Notes: generated by a model from the sequence alone, not told the origin. A DNA stretch of 64,000 bases from an uncultured Alphaproteobacteria bacterium (GCA_902614375.1 CACMKZ010000005.1:42864-106863); one strand, 5' to 3'. Shown: positions 36,124-45,166, numbered from the stretch's first letter. Program-made: numbers and translations.

Positions 36124-36816
36124 ATGTCTGAAAGGAATAAAGCAGAAACTTACTCTGAATCTAAAAAAAAGTTTCTATATCAATATTACAAATATTTAAC
36201 TTTAAAAGCTAGAAATGATTTTTTTAAATATTTTAAAAAGTATACAAAATATAATGATAGCAAATCAATTATAGATATAGGCTCAACTCCGTCACTAGAT
36301 GATGAACAAAATAATTTTTTAATTAATACTTCTAATAATTATAATATAACTTGTCTTTCTGATCAGGATTGTAAAATTTTAAAAAGTAAATTCAAAAATT
36401 TAAATAAGATTATTATTGGTAATGGATTAAAAACAAATTTTGATAATGATTTTTTTGAAATATCTCATTCAAATGCAACAATTGAACATGTAGGTTCGTA
36501 TAAGAATCAAATATTGTTTGTTAAAGAAATGGTAAGAATTTCAAGAGAATTTGTATTTATACAAACTCCAAATAGATTTTATCCTTTAGATTTTCACACA
36601 ATTCTTCCTTTTATTCATTGGTTGCCCAAAAATATTCATAGAAGAATTTTAAGATTATTAAAATTAAATTTTTATTCAAAAGAAAAAAATTTAAATTTAT
36701 TATCCAAAAATGATTTAGTAAATATATGCAAAAAATTAAAGTTAAAAAAATTCAAGATTTATAAATATAAGTTGTTTTTTTTTACGTCCAATTTAATACT
36801 TATAATTGAAAAATAA
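36124..36816 (+). CDS. Putative SAM-dependent methyltransferase
   Basis: A 230-residue protein using ATG 36124; a GTG at 36112 would add 4 residues. A class I methyltransferase pattern can be made out: motif I as I-I-D-I-G-S-T-P-S (about 49-57), a following acidic strand, F-D-N-D-F-F-E-I-S-H-S-N-A-T-I-E-H-V (about 109-126) and V-x-I-Q-T-P-N-R near 153. This resembles methyltransferases found in glycan clusters (Methyltransf_11 type). Motif I is weak, lacking the full G-x-G-x-G. Very AT-rich codon use matches the genes that follow. Substrate unknown. Confidence 0.7.
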   Translation: MSERNKAETYSESKKKFLYQYYKYLTLKARNDFFKYFKKYTKYNDSKSIIDIGSTPSLDDEQNNFLINTSNNYNITCLSDQDCKILKSKFKNLNKIIIGNGLKTNFDNDFFEISHSNATIEHVGSYKNQILFVKEMVRISREFVFIQTPNRFYPLDFHTILPFIHWLPKNIHRRILRLLKLNFYSKEKNLNLLSKNDLVNICKKLKLKKFKIYKYKLFFFTSNLILIIEK

Positions 36817-36870
36817 AAGCATTAGGAAAAAAGTTAATCTTTAATCATTATTATTAAAAACTAATTGTAA

Positions 36871-37365
36871 TTATTTTATTTTCTCTTTAAAAAAAGGTAC
36901 CATTGACGTCCAAACTCCATCTTTTTTTAATCTATGATAAGACGCAGCCAATATATGAATTATTATGAAAATATATAATAAATTAATAATTATTTCATGC
37001 AGCCAAATTACAATATTAATCAAAATGCCATCTTGGATTTTTAAATGATATAAAAAACCTATAAACAAACCTGATAGAGCTGTAGATGCTAGAAGAATAT
37101 ACATTGATAAATGGACTATTTTAGCAGCAATTTTCTGTGAATTTGATGTATCTGGAGGCAATGAGGAAGTTTGGGTTCTTTTCATATAAATGTAACGAAC
37201 AATTAAAAGTATTAAAAATAAAGTAGCAAATGTAATTTCAAAGATAAAAAAGAATTTATCTGAAAGTTGCTCTAAATCATTTACTTGTTTAGCAACACCA
37301 TAAATAAATAAAAAAACAAAAACCCAGTGAAATAATTTTGCCAAAAAGCTATAATTATTATTCAT
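36871..37365 (-). CDS. Cytochrome b561-family membrane protein
   Basis: A 164-residue four-helix membrane protein of the prokaryotic b561 type. Helices lie at about 10-27, 38-57, 82-104 and 115-142. Candidate haem-ligand histidines are H13 (L-F-H-W), H85 (I-V-H-L-S), H123 (W-L-H-E) and H137 (I-I-H-I), followed by the H-R-L-K-K-D-G-V-W-x-S-M tail typical of the family. Such proteins move electrons between quinol and periplasmic acceptors, for instance superoxide. It follows the formyltransferase by 10 bases on the same strand; a functional link is not evident. Confidence 0.85.
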   Translation of the reverse strand: MNNNYSFLAKLFHWVFVFLFIYGVAKQVNDLEQLSDKFFFIFEITFATLFLILLIVRYIYMKRTQTSSLPPDTSNSQKIAAKIVHLSMYILLASTALSGLFIGFLYHLKIQDGILINIVIWLHEIIINLLYIFIIIHILAASYHRLKKDGVWTSMVPFFKEKIK

Positions 37366-37375
37366 ATCATTATAA

Positions 37376-38293
37376 TTATTTTAAGTATTTTATTTTAAAT
37401 TTTTCAATTTCTTTTAAAGAATGTGATTTTACAAATAATATTCCATCAAAAAAACATAAGAAAAAACTATTATCTTGCATAGCTAAATAAACTAATCCAG
37501 CTTTTTTTGTTATTTTAATTTTAAAGTTTAAATCATAAGCCTCATAAATAAATATTTTTTTATTCCTATTATATATTGCGTATGCACCATCAAAAGGTTT
37601 GGCACTAGCATGAATCAATGCAAGATTATATTTAATACCTTTTTTAAAATCAATTTTACAACTTTCAGGTGTAATTTTTTTAAAATCAATTGGGTTTTTA
37701 ACTAGTTTTTGTTTTCTTAATTTTAAATTTTTTTTATTTATATCATCAATTAAATTTAGAATCATTTGTGCAGCTTCAAGAAGCGATTTTTTAATGACTA
37801 TTTTGATATCTTCATTCGTATTAATTTTTATAATAGATGTTTTGAAAATGTCTCCTAGATCATAATTTTTAGAGTATTTAAAAAGATTATAGTAAATTTT
37901 TTTTTTATTTTTTCTTAAAGTCCAATTAAATGGAGATCTTCCTCTCCCATTTGGAAGTTTCAAATAACTACCATGAAATCCATAAAAACCAAACTTTGTC
38001 GAATTGAGAGCATTCTGTGGAATGATTCTTTGCCAACCAAAAACAATGCATAAGTCTAATTTAAGTTTCTTTATTTTTAATATATCATTTTCTGAAATTG
38101 AATATTTTTCTATCTTACATATTTTAATTTTATTTTTTTTTGCAAATCGAACTAAATTACCACCATCTGCTATATTTGTTTTTTTATTAATTTTTTTTAA
38201 TGTTATTATGTAATTTATTTTAATATTATTTATTTTTAGAAGATTGATTAAATCAATACTTGCTATCTTTACTCCAAGGAAACCGATTTTCAT
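37376..38293 (-). CDS. Formyltransferase-family protein (sugar N-formyltransferase-like)
   Basis: A 305-residue protein with the formyl_trans_N fold of methionyl-tRNA formyltransferase and sugar formyltransferases. The Rossmann-like start M-K-I-G-F-L-G, the catalytic-region segment G-F-H-G-S-Y-L-K-L-P-N-G-R-G-R-S-P-F (about 105-122, H107) and D145 of Y-D-L-G-D-I are visible. The usual Asn two residues before the His is G105 here, so the Asn-His-Asp set is incomplete. A C-terminal formyl_trans_C-like part (about 210-290) follows. Its location with a glycosyltransferase and deacetylase points to surface-glycan modification. It overlaps the deacetylase-like gene by 4 bases. Confidence 0.75.
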   Translation of the reverse strand: MKIGFLGVKIASIDLINLLKINNIKINYIITLKKINKKTNIADGGNLVRFAKKNKIKICKIEKYSISENDILKIKKLKLDLCIVFGWQRIIPQNALNSTKFGFYGFHGSYLKLPNGRGRSPFNWTLRKNKKKIYYNLFKYSKNYDLGDIFKTSIIKINTNEDIKIVIKKSLLEAAQMILNLIDDINKKNLKLRKQKLVKNPIDFKKITPESCKIDFKKGIKYNLALIHASAKPFDGAYAIYNRNKKIFIYEAYDLNFKIKITKKAGLVYLAMQDNSFFLCFFDGILFVKSHSLKEIEKFKIKYLK

Positions 38294-39030
38294 ATTTTAG
38301 GAAAATATTTTAACTCTTTTGAAAGGTCATTAGTAAAAATTTTTTTATTTTCTTGAATTAAATTTTTCAAGTTATTTGTATTTTTTGATCCAAAAATAGA
38401 CCAGGAATATGGATGAGTTAAAATTTGGATCTTTAAATATTTTTTTTTATCAACAATGGGATTACCATAATTCCAAGTATGTAAAGAGTCTGAAAAATAT
38501 TTAATTTTTGGTTTAAAAATTTTTTTGTTATTAAAAAAATGAAAGTACAAATTAGAGTAAACATTTATTTTTTCTTTTATTTTGATATTAGAACTTAGTT
38601 CAAAATTTGTTGGTCTATGGAATGAAAAACGGTCAATTGGATAATCAATTAATTTGCTAAATATATTAATTTCAGAAATGATATACTTTTTAAGATTTTT
38701 TACAGAGTCGATTTGATTTCCATTTTTGTGAACATGCAAACCAATTTTATGACCTAAGTTTATAATTCTTTCTAATATTTTCAAATTTTTATAGGAACAC
38801 ATGTTGTAACAGGAATTTCTAAATTGAAAAAAATAAGATGAATTTATACCCATCATATTTTTTTCATATTCTGCCATTTGTAATGCTCTTTCTGGAGAAA
38901 ATTCTACATCATGTCTTATAAGAAGAAATTTTTTTGTCTTATTATTAATTTCAGAAAAATCTTTAATTTCATTATTTATTTGTAACTTTTCAATTATATT
39001 CTTGTATTCTAAATAGGAAAAGTTATTCAT
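38290..39030 (-). CDS. Polysaccharide deacetylase-like protein
   Basis: A 246-residue protein with features of the NodB/polysaccharide deacetylase fold. The opening strand is L-L-I-R-H-D-V-E (about 36-43), where H40-D41 would be catalytic base and metal ligand. An S-S-Y-F-F segment near 63-67 and L-G-H-K-I-G-L-H-V-H (about 92-101), the usual second metal motif, follow, and F-S-H/F-H-R-P lies near 134. This is a divergent member, so the activity is likely but not certain. It sits between glycosyltransferase and formyltransferase. Removal of an acetyl group followed by formylation of the freed amine would be a coherent sequence of steps; that is inference. Confidence 0.72.
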   Translation of the reverse strand: MNNFSYLEYKNIIEKLQINNEIKDFSEINNKTKKFLLIRHDVEFSPERALQMAEYEKNMMGINSSYFFQFRNSCYNMCSYKNLKILERIINLGHKIGLHVHKNGNQIDSVKNLKKYIISEINIFSKLIDYPIDRFSFHRPTNFELSSNIKIKEKINVYSNLYFHFFNNKKIFKPKIKYFSDSLHTWNYGNPIVDKKKYLKIQILTHPYSWSIFGSKNTNNLKNLIQENKKIFTNDLSKELKYFPKI

Positions 39031-39036
39031 TTTTAT

Positions 39037-39984
39037 TTATCTTTTATTTCTTTTTTGCTTTATCAATTTTTTAATTCTTAACAAAAAATTACTTGGAAGA
39101 AAACTGAGTATATATAAAATTAATATTTGTTTTTTTTCAATCAATTTTTTTTTTACTGCTTCATTTAAGTAATATTTAAAATATAATTTTTTCTCTTTAT
39201 TTACTAATATGTTTAGAAGTAAAGAATAAATTGTGTATTTTAAATAATTCTTACCCATATGCTCTTTAAAATTATCATAATAAAATTTGCGCGTATCCAA
39301 TGTTATTTTTGCATACTTTTCTAGATTTGCACCTTTAGAAACAGTATCATTCCCAAGACTCATAAAGCCTAAATAATTATTTGTATAAATTTCGTTAAAA
39401 TCTTTCTTAATTGCTAATTCTATTCTGCTAGAATACCATTTAGATGGACTATCAAAATATTTATTAAAAAATTTATAATAATCTTTTGTTTGAACAAAAA
39501 AATGATCAACAAAACCTTTGCCACTACTATTTAGAGGATGATTATCTTGCAAAATATCTTTAGATTTTTGTTTTATATAATTTATTTCACTTAATTTTAT
39601 GTCTTTTTCTTTTTTGTAGCTAAAAGCATAAGCTATTGTCCATGGGTTATATTTTTGATATTTTTTAAAATCATTTACAATTTGAGTGATTGAATTTGAA
39701 AATAGATAATCGTCTGAATCGAGTGTAAAAATTAAATCCCCTGAAACTCGTTTAAATATTTTAGAATTAAACATTGCAGTTGGCTGACCTGAATTAGATT
39801 TTAATTTAATATAAAAAATATTATCATGATCTAAATTTTTAATATAGTTTTCAGTATTATCACTAGATCCATCATCAATTATAAAATGCTCATAATTATT
39901 ATAATTTTGATTTATTACTGAGTTGATATTAATTTTTAGTTTTTCTAACCTGTTGTATGTGCAAGTAATGATACTAATTTTCAT
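39037..39984 (-). CDS. Family 2 glycosyltransferase
   Basis: A 315-residue GT-A glycosyltransferase. The N-terminal I-S-I-I-T-C-T-Y-N-R-L (about 3-12), F-I-I-D-D-G-S-S-D-N-T (about 34-44) and the metal-binding L-D-S-D-D (88-92) are classic GT2 motifs. No transmembrane helix is present, so the enzyme is cytosolic or peripheral. The very Lys/Asn-rich C-terminus reflects the AT-rich local composition. It is probably the first gene of a four-gene minus-strand unit with the deacetylase-like, formyltransferase-like and b561 genes. Donor and acceptor sugars are unknown. Confidence 0.88.
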   Translation of the reverse strand: MKISIITCTYNRLEKLKININSVINQNYNNYEHFIIDDGSSDNTENYIKNLDHDNIFYIKLKSNSGQPTAMFNSKIFKRVSGDLIFTLDSDDYLFSNSITQIVNDFKKYQKYNPWTIAYAFSYKKEKDIKLSEINYIKQKSKDILQDNHPLNSSGKGFVDHFFVQTKDYYKFFNKYFDSPSKWYSSRIELAIKKDFNEIYTNNYLGFMSLGNDTVSKGANLEKYAKITLDTRKFYYDNFKEHMGKNYLKYTIYSLLLNILVNKEKKLYFKYYLNEAVKKKLIEKKQILILYILSFLPSNFLLRIKKLIKQKRNKR

Positions 39985-40092
39985 AAATTTTAAGTTACAA
40001 AGAATAAAATTTTATTATTAAATAATATAGTATATGGTATTTTACAAATCGTTTGATAAAATATTTATAAAATTTTAAGTGATTGAAATCAT

Positions 40093-40524
40093 ATGTTAGA
40101 TTATGACAATATTTTAAATAAAAACATGCTAAATGTTTTTAAAGAAATATTAAGAAGTATTAAAGATAATGGATTAAAGGGCAATAATCATCTTTATATT
40201 ACTTTCCTAACAAATAATAAAAATGTTCAGCTACCAAAATGGATAAAACAAAAATTTCCTGAAGAGATGACAATTGTAATACAATACGAATATTATAATC
40301 TTGAAATAAATAAAGATAATTTTTCAATTACTCTTTCATTCAATGATATAAAAGCTAAATTAAAAATCAGTTATGAATCTATTGTATCCTTTGCAGACCC
40401 CTCAGCAAATTTTGGATTAATTTTACAAAAAAATAAAATCCAAAAGAAATTCAGGAAAAATTTAGAAAGTAAAAAATCTATAAAAAATAATGTAATAGAT
40501 TTTTCTAGTTATAAAAAAGATTAA
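40093..40524 (+). CDS. sspB: ClpXP adaptor SspB (alphaproteobacterial type)
   Basis: A 143-residue SspB-family protein that binds ssrA-tagged peptides and delivers them to ClpXP. The alphaproteobacterial pattern is clear: an N-terminal helix, N-H-L-Y-I-T-F-L-T (about 37-45), W-I-K-Q-K-F-P-E-E-M-T-I-V-I-Q (about 55-69), L-S-F-N-D-I near 95, and F-A-D-P-S-A-N-F-G-L near 111. The C-terminal tail, which in known SspB docks on ClpX, is short and ends in V-I-D-F-S-S-Y-K-K-D. Its last 4 bases overlap the convergent gpmA. It lies about 5 kb from the tmRNA gene whose tag it should recognise. Confidence 0.9.
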   Translation: MLDYDNILNKNMLNVFKEILRSIKDNGLKGNNHLYITFLTNNKNVQLPKWIKQKFPEEMTIVIQYEYYNLEINKDNFSITLSFNDIKAKLKISYESIVSFADPSANFGLILQKNKIQKKFRKNLESKKSIKNNVIDFSSYKKD

Positions 40525-41150
40525 TCTAAGTAATAATGATTTATTAGTTTACCGTTTTCATAGTCCAAACACAGTGGGCTACCAGTTGGAAGCTCTATTG
40601 AAGATATTTCTTGAGGTTTATACATACCAACTTTAATCATTATTGCTCTTAAAGAATTACCATGTGCTGCAATAAGAACATTTTTTTTATCTAAGATATA
40701 TGGATAAATTGTTTCATAAAAGTAGGGTGAAACTCTTTCTACTACATCCTTGAGGCTTTCACCATTTGGTGGTGGTGTGTCATATGATCGTCTCCAAATA
40801 TGTACTTGTTCTTTTCCAAACTTATCAGCAGTTTCAGATTTATTTAAACCTACTAAATCTCCATAATCTCTCTCATTTAATCTTTGATCTTTTTCATAAA
40901 TAAGATTACCATTTTTATGTAAATTTTCTATTTCTGATGCCATAATTGCAATTTCTGCAGTTTTGTTTGCTCTTTCTAAAACACTACTAAAAATTTTATC
41001 GATTTTTATATTATTTTTTTTTAATAATAGACCTGCATTATTTGCTTCATTGATACCTTTTTCAGTTAATGGAACATCCTTCCAACCAGTAAATCTATTT
41101 TCTAAATTCCATTGGCTTTGGCCATGCCTAAGTAAAACAAGTTTGTTCAT
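40521..41150 (-). CDS. gpmA: 2,3-bisphosphoglycerate-dependent phosphoglycerate mutase
   Basis: Glycolytic interconversion of 3- and 2-phosphoglycerate. The start is the ATG at 41150 (M-N-K-L-V-L-L-R-H-G), giving 209 residues. The open frame continues 44 codons upstream into the fumC region, but that part is low-complexity and would overlap the divergent gene. The catalytic R-H-G-Q-S-x-W-N with phosphohistidine H9, R-L-N-E-R-D-Y-G and A-A-H-G-N-S-L-R motifs are intact. It is shorter than the 250-residue E. coli enzyme, as in other alphaproteobacteria. Confidence 0.95.
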   Translation of the reverse strand: MNKLVLLRHGQSQWNLENRFTGWKDVPLTEKGINEANNAGLLLKKNNIKIDKIFSSVLERANKTAEIAIMASEIENLHKNGNLIYEKDQRLNERDYGDLVGLNKSETADKFGKEQVHIWRRSYDTPPPNGESLKDVVERVSPYFYETIYPYILDKKNVLIAAHGNSLRAIMIKVGMYKPQEISSIELPTGSPLCLDYENGKLINHYYLD

Positions 41151-41191
41151 AAGTGTTATATAATATGTTATAAGTAGTTTGTTAATAAATA

Positions 41192-42577
41192 ATGAAAAAT
41201 ATAAAAAGAACAGAATCTGACAGTTTAGGTTTAAAAAAAATTGATAAAAATAGACTTTGGGGAGCACAAACTCAAAGATCACTTGAAAATTTTAAAATAG
41301 GTAATGAGAAGATACCAGTTGAGTTAATAGTGGCATTAGGTCAACAAAAAAAAGCCTCTGCAGAAGCTAATATAGAACTAGGTGTTTTAAATAAAAAATT
41401 AGGATTATTAATTATAAAAGCTTGTAATGATATTATTAATTTAAAACTAATTGAAGAATTTCCATTACTTGTATGGCAAACTGGATCAGGAACTCAAACT
41501 AATATGAATGCAAATGAGGTAATTAGCAATTATATTATAAAAAAATTAAAAGGAAAAATTGGAAGTAAAAAACCTGTTCACCCAAATGATCATGTAAATT
41601 TATCTCAATCATCGAATGATACTTTTCCAACAATAATGCACGTGGCGATTAATGAGTTAGTTATTAAAGATTTAATTCCAAGTCTAAAAAAATTGATTAA
41701 AGAATTTCAAAATAAATCAAGAATATTTCGAAGAATAATTAAAATAGGGAGAACACATACACAAGATGCAACACCAATTACTTTAGGCGATGAATTTTCA
41801 GCATTTTGTACACAATTACAGGCATGTTTAAATAGAATTAAAAATTCACAATCAGAATTAAAATATCTTGCTCAAGGTGGAACAGCAGTGGGTTCTGGAA
41901 TTAATGCACCCAATAAATTTGATAAAGTTTTTTGCAAATATTTAAATAAACTTACAAAAGATAATTACAAACCTGCGCAAAATAAATTTGAAGCTTTATC
42001 ATCTCATGACCCGCTAGTAAATTTTTCGAATTCATTAAAAACTTTATCAATATCATTATTAAAAATCCTAAATGACATTCGGTTTTTAGCATCTGGACCT
42101 AGATCTGGTTTAGGAGAGTTAATTTTACCTGCTAATGAACCTGGGTCTTCAATTATGCCTGGAAAAGTAAACCCCACTCAAATTGAAGCTTTAAGTATGG
42201 TATGTGTTCAAGTAATAGGAAATAGTACAACAGTAGATCTTGCTGGTTCAAATGGTCATTTTCAGCTTAATACATATAAACCAGTTATAGCTTTTAACAT
42301 TATTCAGTCAGTGAATCTTCTTAATGATGGTGTTAAAAGTTTTAATAATAATTGCTTAAAGGGATTAAAAGCAAATAAAGAAATTATTAATAACCATTTA
42401 AATAATTCTTTAATGCTTGTTACTGCGTTAAATAAAAAGATTGGATATGACAATGCAGCAAAAATTGCAAAAAAAGCCTTTGTAGAAAATTTGACTCTTA
42501 AGGAAGCAGCTTTAAAATTGAAATTAATTTCAGAGAAGGAATTTGATAAAATAGTTGATCCAAAAAAAATGATTTAA
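41192..42577 (+). CDS. fumC: Fumarate hydratase class II
   Basis: The oxygen-stable TCA-cycle fumarase that hydrates fumarate to malate; 461 residues. Key segments are W-Q-T-G-S-G-T-Q-T-N-M-N-A-N-E-V, H-P-N-D-H-V-N-L-S-Q-S-S-N-D-T, G-R-T-H-T-Q-D-A-T-P (about 186-195, catalytic His region) and the superfamily signature G-S-S-I-M-P-G-K-V-N-P (about 318-328). It is divergent from gpmA across only 41 bases, so promoters overlap. It ends directly against the convergent lpxC with no terminator visible. Confidence 0.96.
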   Translation: MKNIKRTESDSLGLKKIDKNRLWGAQTQRSLENFKIGNEKIPVELIVALGQQKKASAEANIELGVLNKKLGLLIIKACNDIINLKLIEEFPLLVWQTGSGTQTNMNANEVISNYIIKKLKGKIGSKKPVHPNDHVNLSQSSNDTFPTIMHVAINELVIKDLIPSLKKLIKEFQNKSRIFRRIIKIGRTHTQDATPITLGDEFSAFCTQLQACLNRIKNSQSELKYLAQGGTAVGSGINAPNKFDKVFCKYLNKLTKDNYKPAQNKFEALSSHDPLVNFSNSLKTLSISLLKILNDIRFLASGPRSGLGELILPANEPGSSIMPGKVNPTQIEALSMVCVQVIGNSTTVDLAGSNGHFQLNTYKPVIAFNIIQSVNLLNDGVKSFNNNCLKGLKANKEIINNHLNNSLMLVTALNKKIGYDNAAKIAKKAFVENLTLKEAALKLKLISEKEFDKIVDPKKMI

Positions 42578-43450
42578 CTATATATATTCGTAATTATTTT
42601 CTTCAGCAAACAAAGATCTTAATAATAAATTATTCAAAAGATGACCTGATTTGTTTCCAAAAAAATAACCTTGAATTGGGGCTCCAGCCAAATACAAATC
42701 TCCGATAGAATCAAGAATTTTATGTCTCACAAATTCATCTTTAAAACGCAAACCATCTGAATTCAGTATCTTACTTTCTCCAACAACAACAGCATTATCT
42801 AAAGAACCACCAAGTGCCAAACCATTTGATCTTAGCATATCAACATCTTTTTCAAATCCAAAAGTACGCGCTGAAGCAATATCTGTTTTATAGTTTCCAT
42901 TTACTAATTGTAATTGACAGCTTTGTTTACTAATCAGTTTACTAGGAAAATCTATTGCGAAATCTATGGAAAACTGATTATTAGGTTTTAATTCCACAGA
43001 TGAATCATTATTTTCAACTTTGATATTTTTTTTAACTTTTAAAATTTTTCTTCTTTTATTTAAACTTTTAATAGAAGTTTGATCAATTAGATCAACAAAC
43101 TTTATTGAACTTCCATCCATTATTGGCACTTCTGGACCATCTATTTCAATTTTAATATTATCTATATGTAATCCAGACAAAGCACTCATTAAATGCTCAA
43201 TAGTTGATACACTTGTACCACTTTGATTACTTATAGTTGTGCTTAATTTTGTATCAGTTACGTTTGACCACAGGGCCTCAATAATATTATTTTCAGTAAG
43301 ATCTTTTCTTACAAACTTAATTCCATAATCAGCTTCAGCAGGATAGAGTTTCATTGATACATCTACTCCTGAATGCAATCCTATTCCATTTATAGATACA
43401 GAATGAGCTATTGTTTGTTGAAAGTTAAATGTATTAGATATATCTATCAT
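42578..43450 (-). CDS. lpxC: UDP-3-O-acyl-N-acetylglucosamine deacetylase
   Basis: Zinc enzyme for the first committed step of lipid A synthesis; 290 residues from ATG 43450. A GTG 8 codons upstream is in frame, but it lies inside the ftsZ terminator hairpin, so it is rejected. Zinc-site segments are S-T-I-E-H-L-M-S-A-L (first His) and R-H-K-I-L-D-S-I-G-D-L-Y-L (His and Asp), followed by the late F-G-N-K-S-G-H-L-L-N catalytic His. It shows the genome makes lipid A, closing the dcw cluster after ftsZ as in other proteobacteria. Confidence 0.95.
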   Translation of the reverse strand: MIDISNTFNFQQTIAHSVSINGIGLHSGVDVSMKLYPAEADYGIKFVRKDLTENNIIEALWSNVTDTKLSTTISNQSGTSVSTIEHLMSALSGLHIDNIKIEIDGPEVPIMDGSSIKFVDLIDQTSIKSLNKRRKILKVKKNIKVENNDSSVELKPNNQFSIDFAIDFPSKLISKQSCQLQLVNGNYKTDIASARTFGFEKDVDMLRSNGLALGGSLDNAVVVGESKILNSDGLRFKDEFVRHKILDSIGDLYLAGAPIQGYFFGNKSGHLLNNLLLRSLFAEENNYEYI

Positions 43451-43453
43451 TTT

Positions 43454-43479
43454 AAAAAGTGCTGATTTCAGCACTTTTT
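43454..43479 (-). terminator. Terminator or attenuator between ftsZ and lpxC
   Basis: A perfect 12-bp inverted repeat (AAAAAGTGCTGA / TCAGCACTTTTT) with a 2-base loop lies 68 bases past the ftsZ stop. It ends in five T when read on the minus strand, and the lpxC ATG follows at 43450. Because it ends only 4 bases before the start codon, it could both end most ftsZ transcripts and limit lpxC expression. Confidence 0.85.
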
Positions 43480-43546
43480 AATTACATATTTTTGACGCTC
43501 TTAACAACTAACCTAATATTTCAAAATATTGCAAATAAATTCTATA

Positions 43547-45166
43547 CTAATTAGCCTGTCTTCTTAAGAAAGTTGGTATATCTAAAAGTTCTTCTTCTGT
43601 TTCCTGATTGAATTCATCATTTATTTCAGAAGACTCAGTCTCTTCAGGACTGAACTCCTCTTTTTCATTCATACTTAAATTATTATCTTCAGAGGTTTGT
43701 TCTTCAATTATTTCTTCTGAAGATGCAAAAACAGGTTCAGTTTTTTCTAGAATCTCATTTTCTGGAGTTTTATCTGCAGAGTCATTTTCAGTTGATAGAG
43801 TATCAAATAAACTTAACTTTCTTACACTCGTTTCACTTGGTTTTTCAACATTTAAAGATGAGCTTGATACTTCATCAGACATATTTCCAGTTTCTATTTG
43901 ATCTCGAGTTTCTAAAACTTCATTTTGTTCAAATACTGTATTATCAATATTTTCTTCTAAGCTGGAAGCAGTTGTTTGCTCATCTAAATCTGTAATATTA
44001 GAATCTAAACTATCAACAATTTGTTCATTAGACATTTCAATGTTTTCAATATTTAGGATGCTTTCCTTTTGTGAAGTATTTTCCTGAAGAATAGAGTTTT
44101 CCGCTAATGTTTTAGGGTTGTCTATATCTTGTTTATAAATATCATTATTAATATTTATAGGAGCAAAATTTTCTAATGTTTTAGCTGATATATTATTGTT
44201 TGCATCGATACCAGTAGCAACAATACTAACTCTAACAACACCCTCAAGTCTATCATCACAAGTAGTTCCATAGATAATATTTGCTTCTTCATCAATTTCT
44301 TGTTTAATTCTATTTGCAGCCTCATCAACTTCGTATAATGTAATGTCTTTCCCACCAGTAATATTTATTATTAGACCTTTTGCACCCTTAAGAGATACGT
44401 CATCAATTAATGGGTTTGCAATAGCTGCTTCAGCGGCTGCAATTGCTCTACCTTCACCTTGTGCTTCACCTGTACCCATCATTGCTTTACCCATTTCGGA
44501 CATAACAGTTTTGATATCTGAGAAATCTAAATTTATCATTCCAGGCTGAACCATAAGATCAGTGACACCTCTTACACCTGCATAAAGAACATCATCGGCC
44601 ATTTTAAATGCATCAGAGAATGTAGTTTTTTCATTAGCAATTCTAAATAAATTTTGATTTGGTATTGTTAGTAATGTATCAACATACTGTTGCAATTCAT
44701 CAATACCTTTCTCAGCTAACTTCATCCTTTGAGAACCTTCAAAATGAAATGGTTTTGTTACAACACCAACAGTAAGTATTCCTTTTTCTCTTGCTAATTT
44801 AGCTATTACTGGCGCAGCTCCTGTGCCAGTACCACCACCCATTCCAGCAGCTATAAAAAGCATATGACTTCCTTCTAACTTTTCACTCAGATCTTGAATT
44901 GCTTCTTCTGCTGCTTGCCTTCCAATATCAGGTCTCATTCCTGCACCTAATCCTTTTGTGCTGTTTAAACCTAATTGAATTTTATTTGGACAACTTGATA
45001 TTTGTAAAGCTTGTGCATCTGTATTAGCTATTAAAAAATCTACACCTTCTAAATTAGCATTAATCATGTTGTTAACTGCATTTCCACCAGATCCACCTAC
45101 GCCTAAAACTGTTATTTTAGGATGTAAGTTATGTGCTACATCTTGTATTGAAATATTGATAGTCAT
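43547..45166 (-). CDS. ftsZ: Cell division GTPase FtsZ
   Basis: The tubulin-like protein that forms the division ring; 539 residues. The GTPase core (about 15-320) shows [13 protein letters not shown] near 22-34, the tubulin signature G-G-G-T-G-T-G-A-A at about 110-118 and the N-L-D-F-S-D-I T7 loop. A very long acidic, Glu/Ser/Asn-rich linker (about 325-525) follows, ending in the conserved peptide [10 protein letters not shown] that binds FtsA and other partners. An excellent ribosome binding site, GGCGGAG, lies 7 bases upstream of the ATG. It has its own promoter region of 79 bases after ftsA. Confidence 0.96.
   Translation of the reverse strand: MTINISIQDVAHNLHPKITVLGVGGSGGNAVNNMINANLEGVDFLIANTDAQALQISSCPNKIQLGLNSTKGLGAGMRPDIGRQAAEEAIQDLSEKLEGSHMLFIAAGMGGGTGTGAAPVIAKLAREKGILTVGVVTKPFHFEGSQRMKLAEKGIDELQQYVDTLLTIPNQNLFRIANEKTTFSDAFKMADDVLYAGVRGVTDLMVQPGMINLDFSDIKTVMSEMGKAMMGTGEAQGEGRAIAAAEAAIANPLIDDVSLKGAKGLIINITGGKDITLYEVDEAANRIKQEIDEEANIIYGTTCDDRLEGVVRVSIVATGIDANNNISAKTLENFAPININNDIYKQDIDNPKTLAENSILQENTSQKESILNIENIEMSNEQIVDSLDSNITDLDEQTTASSLEENIDNTVFEQNEVLETRDQIETGNMSDEVSSSSLNVEKPSETSVRKLSLFDTLSTENDSADKTPENEILEKTEPVFASSEEIIEEQTSEDNNLSMNEKEEFSPEETESSEINDEFNQETEEELLDIPTFLRRQAN

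Noticed and set aside
38800..40090. CRISPR-like or phage-like signal in the very AT-rich interval
   Set aside because: Only homopolymer A/T runs are present; no regularly spaced repeats and no phage structural genes.
41151..41282. N-terminal 44-codon extension of phosphoglycerate mutase
   Set aside because: Low-complexity hydrophobic sequence without family similarity that would overlap the divergent fumC start; the ATG at 41150 gives the canonical N-terminus.
43451..43474. GTG start extending lpxC by 8 codons
   Set aside because: These codons are the second arm of the ftsZ terminator hairpin; the ATG at 43450 fits the family better.
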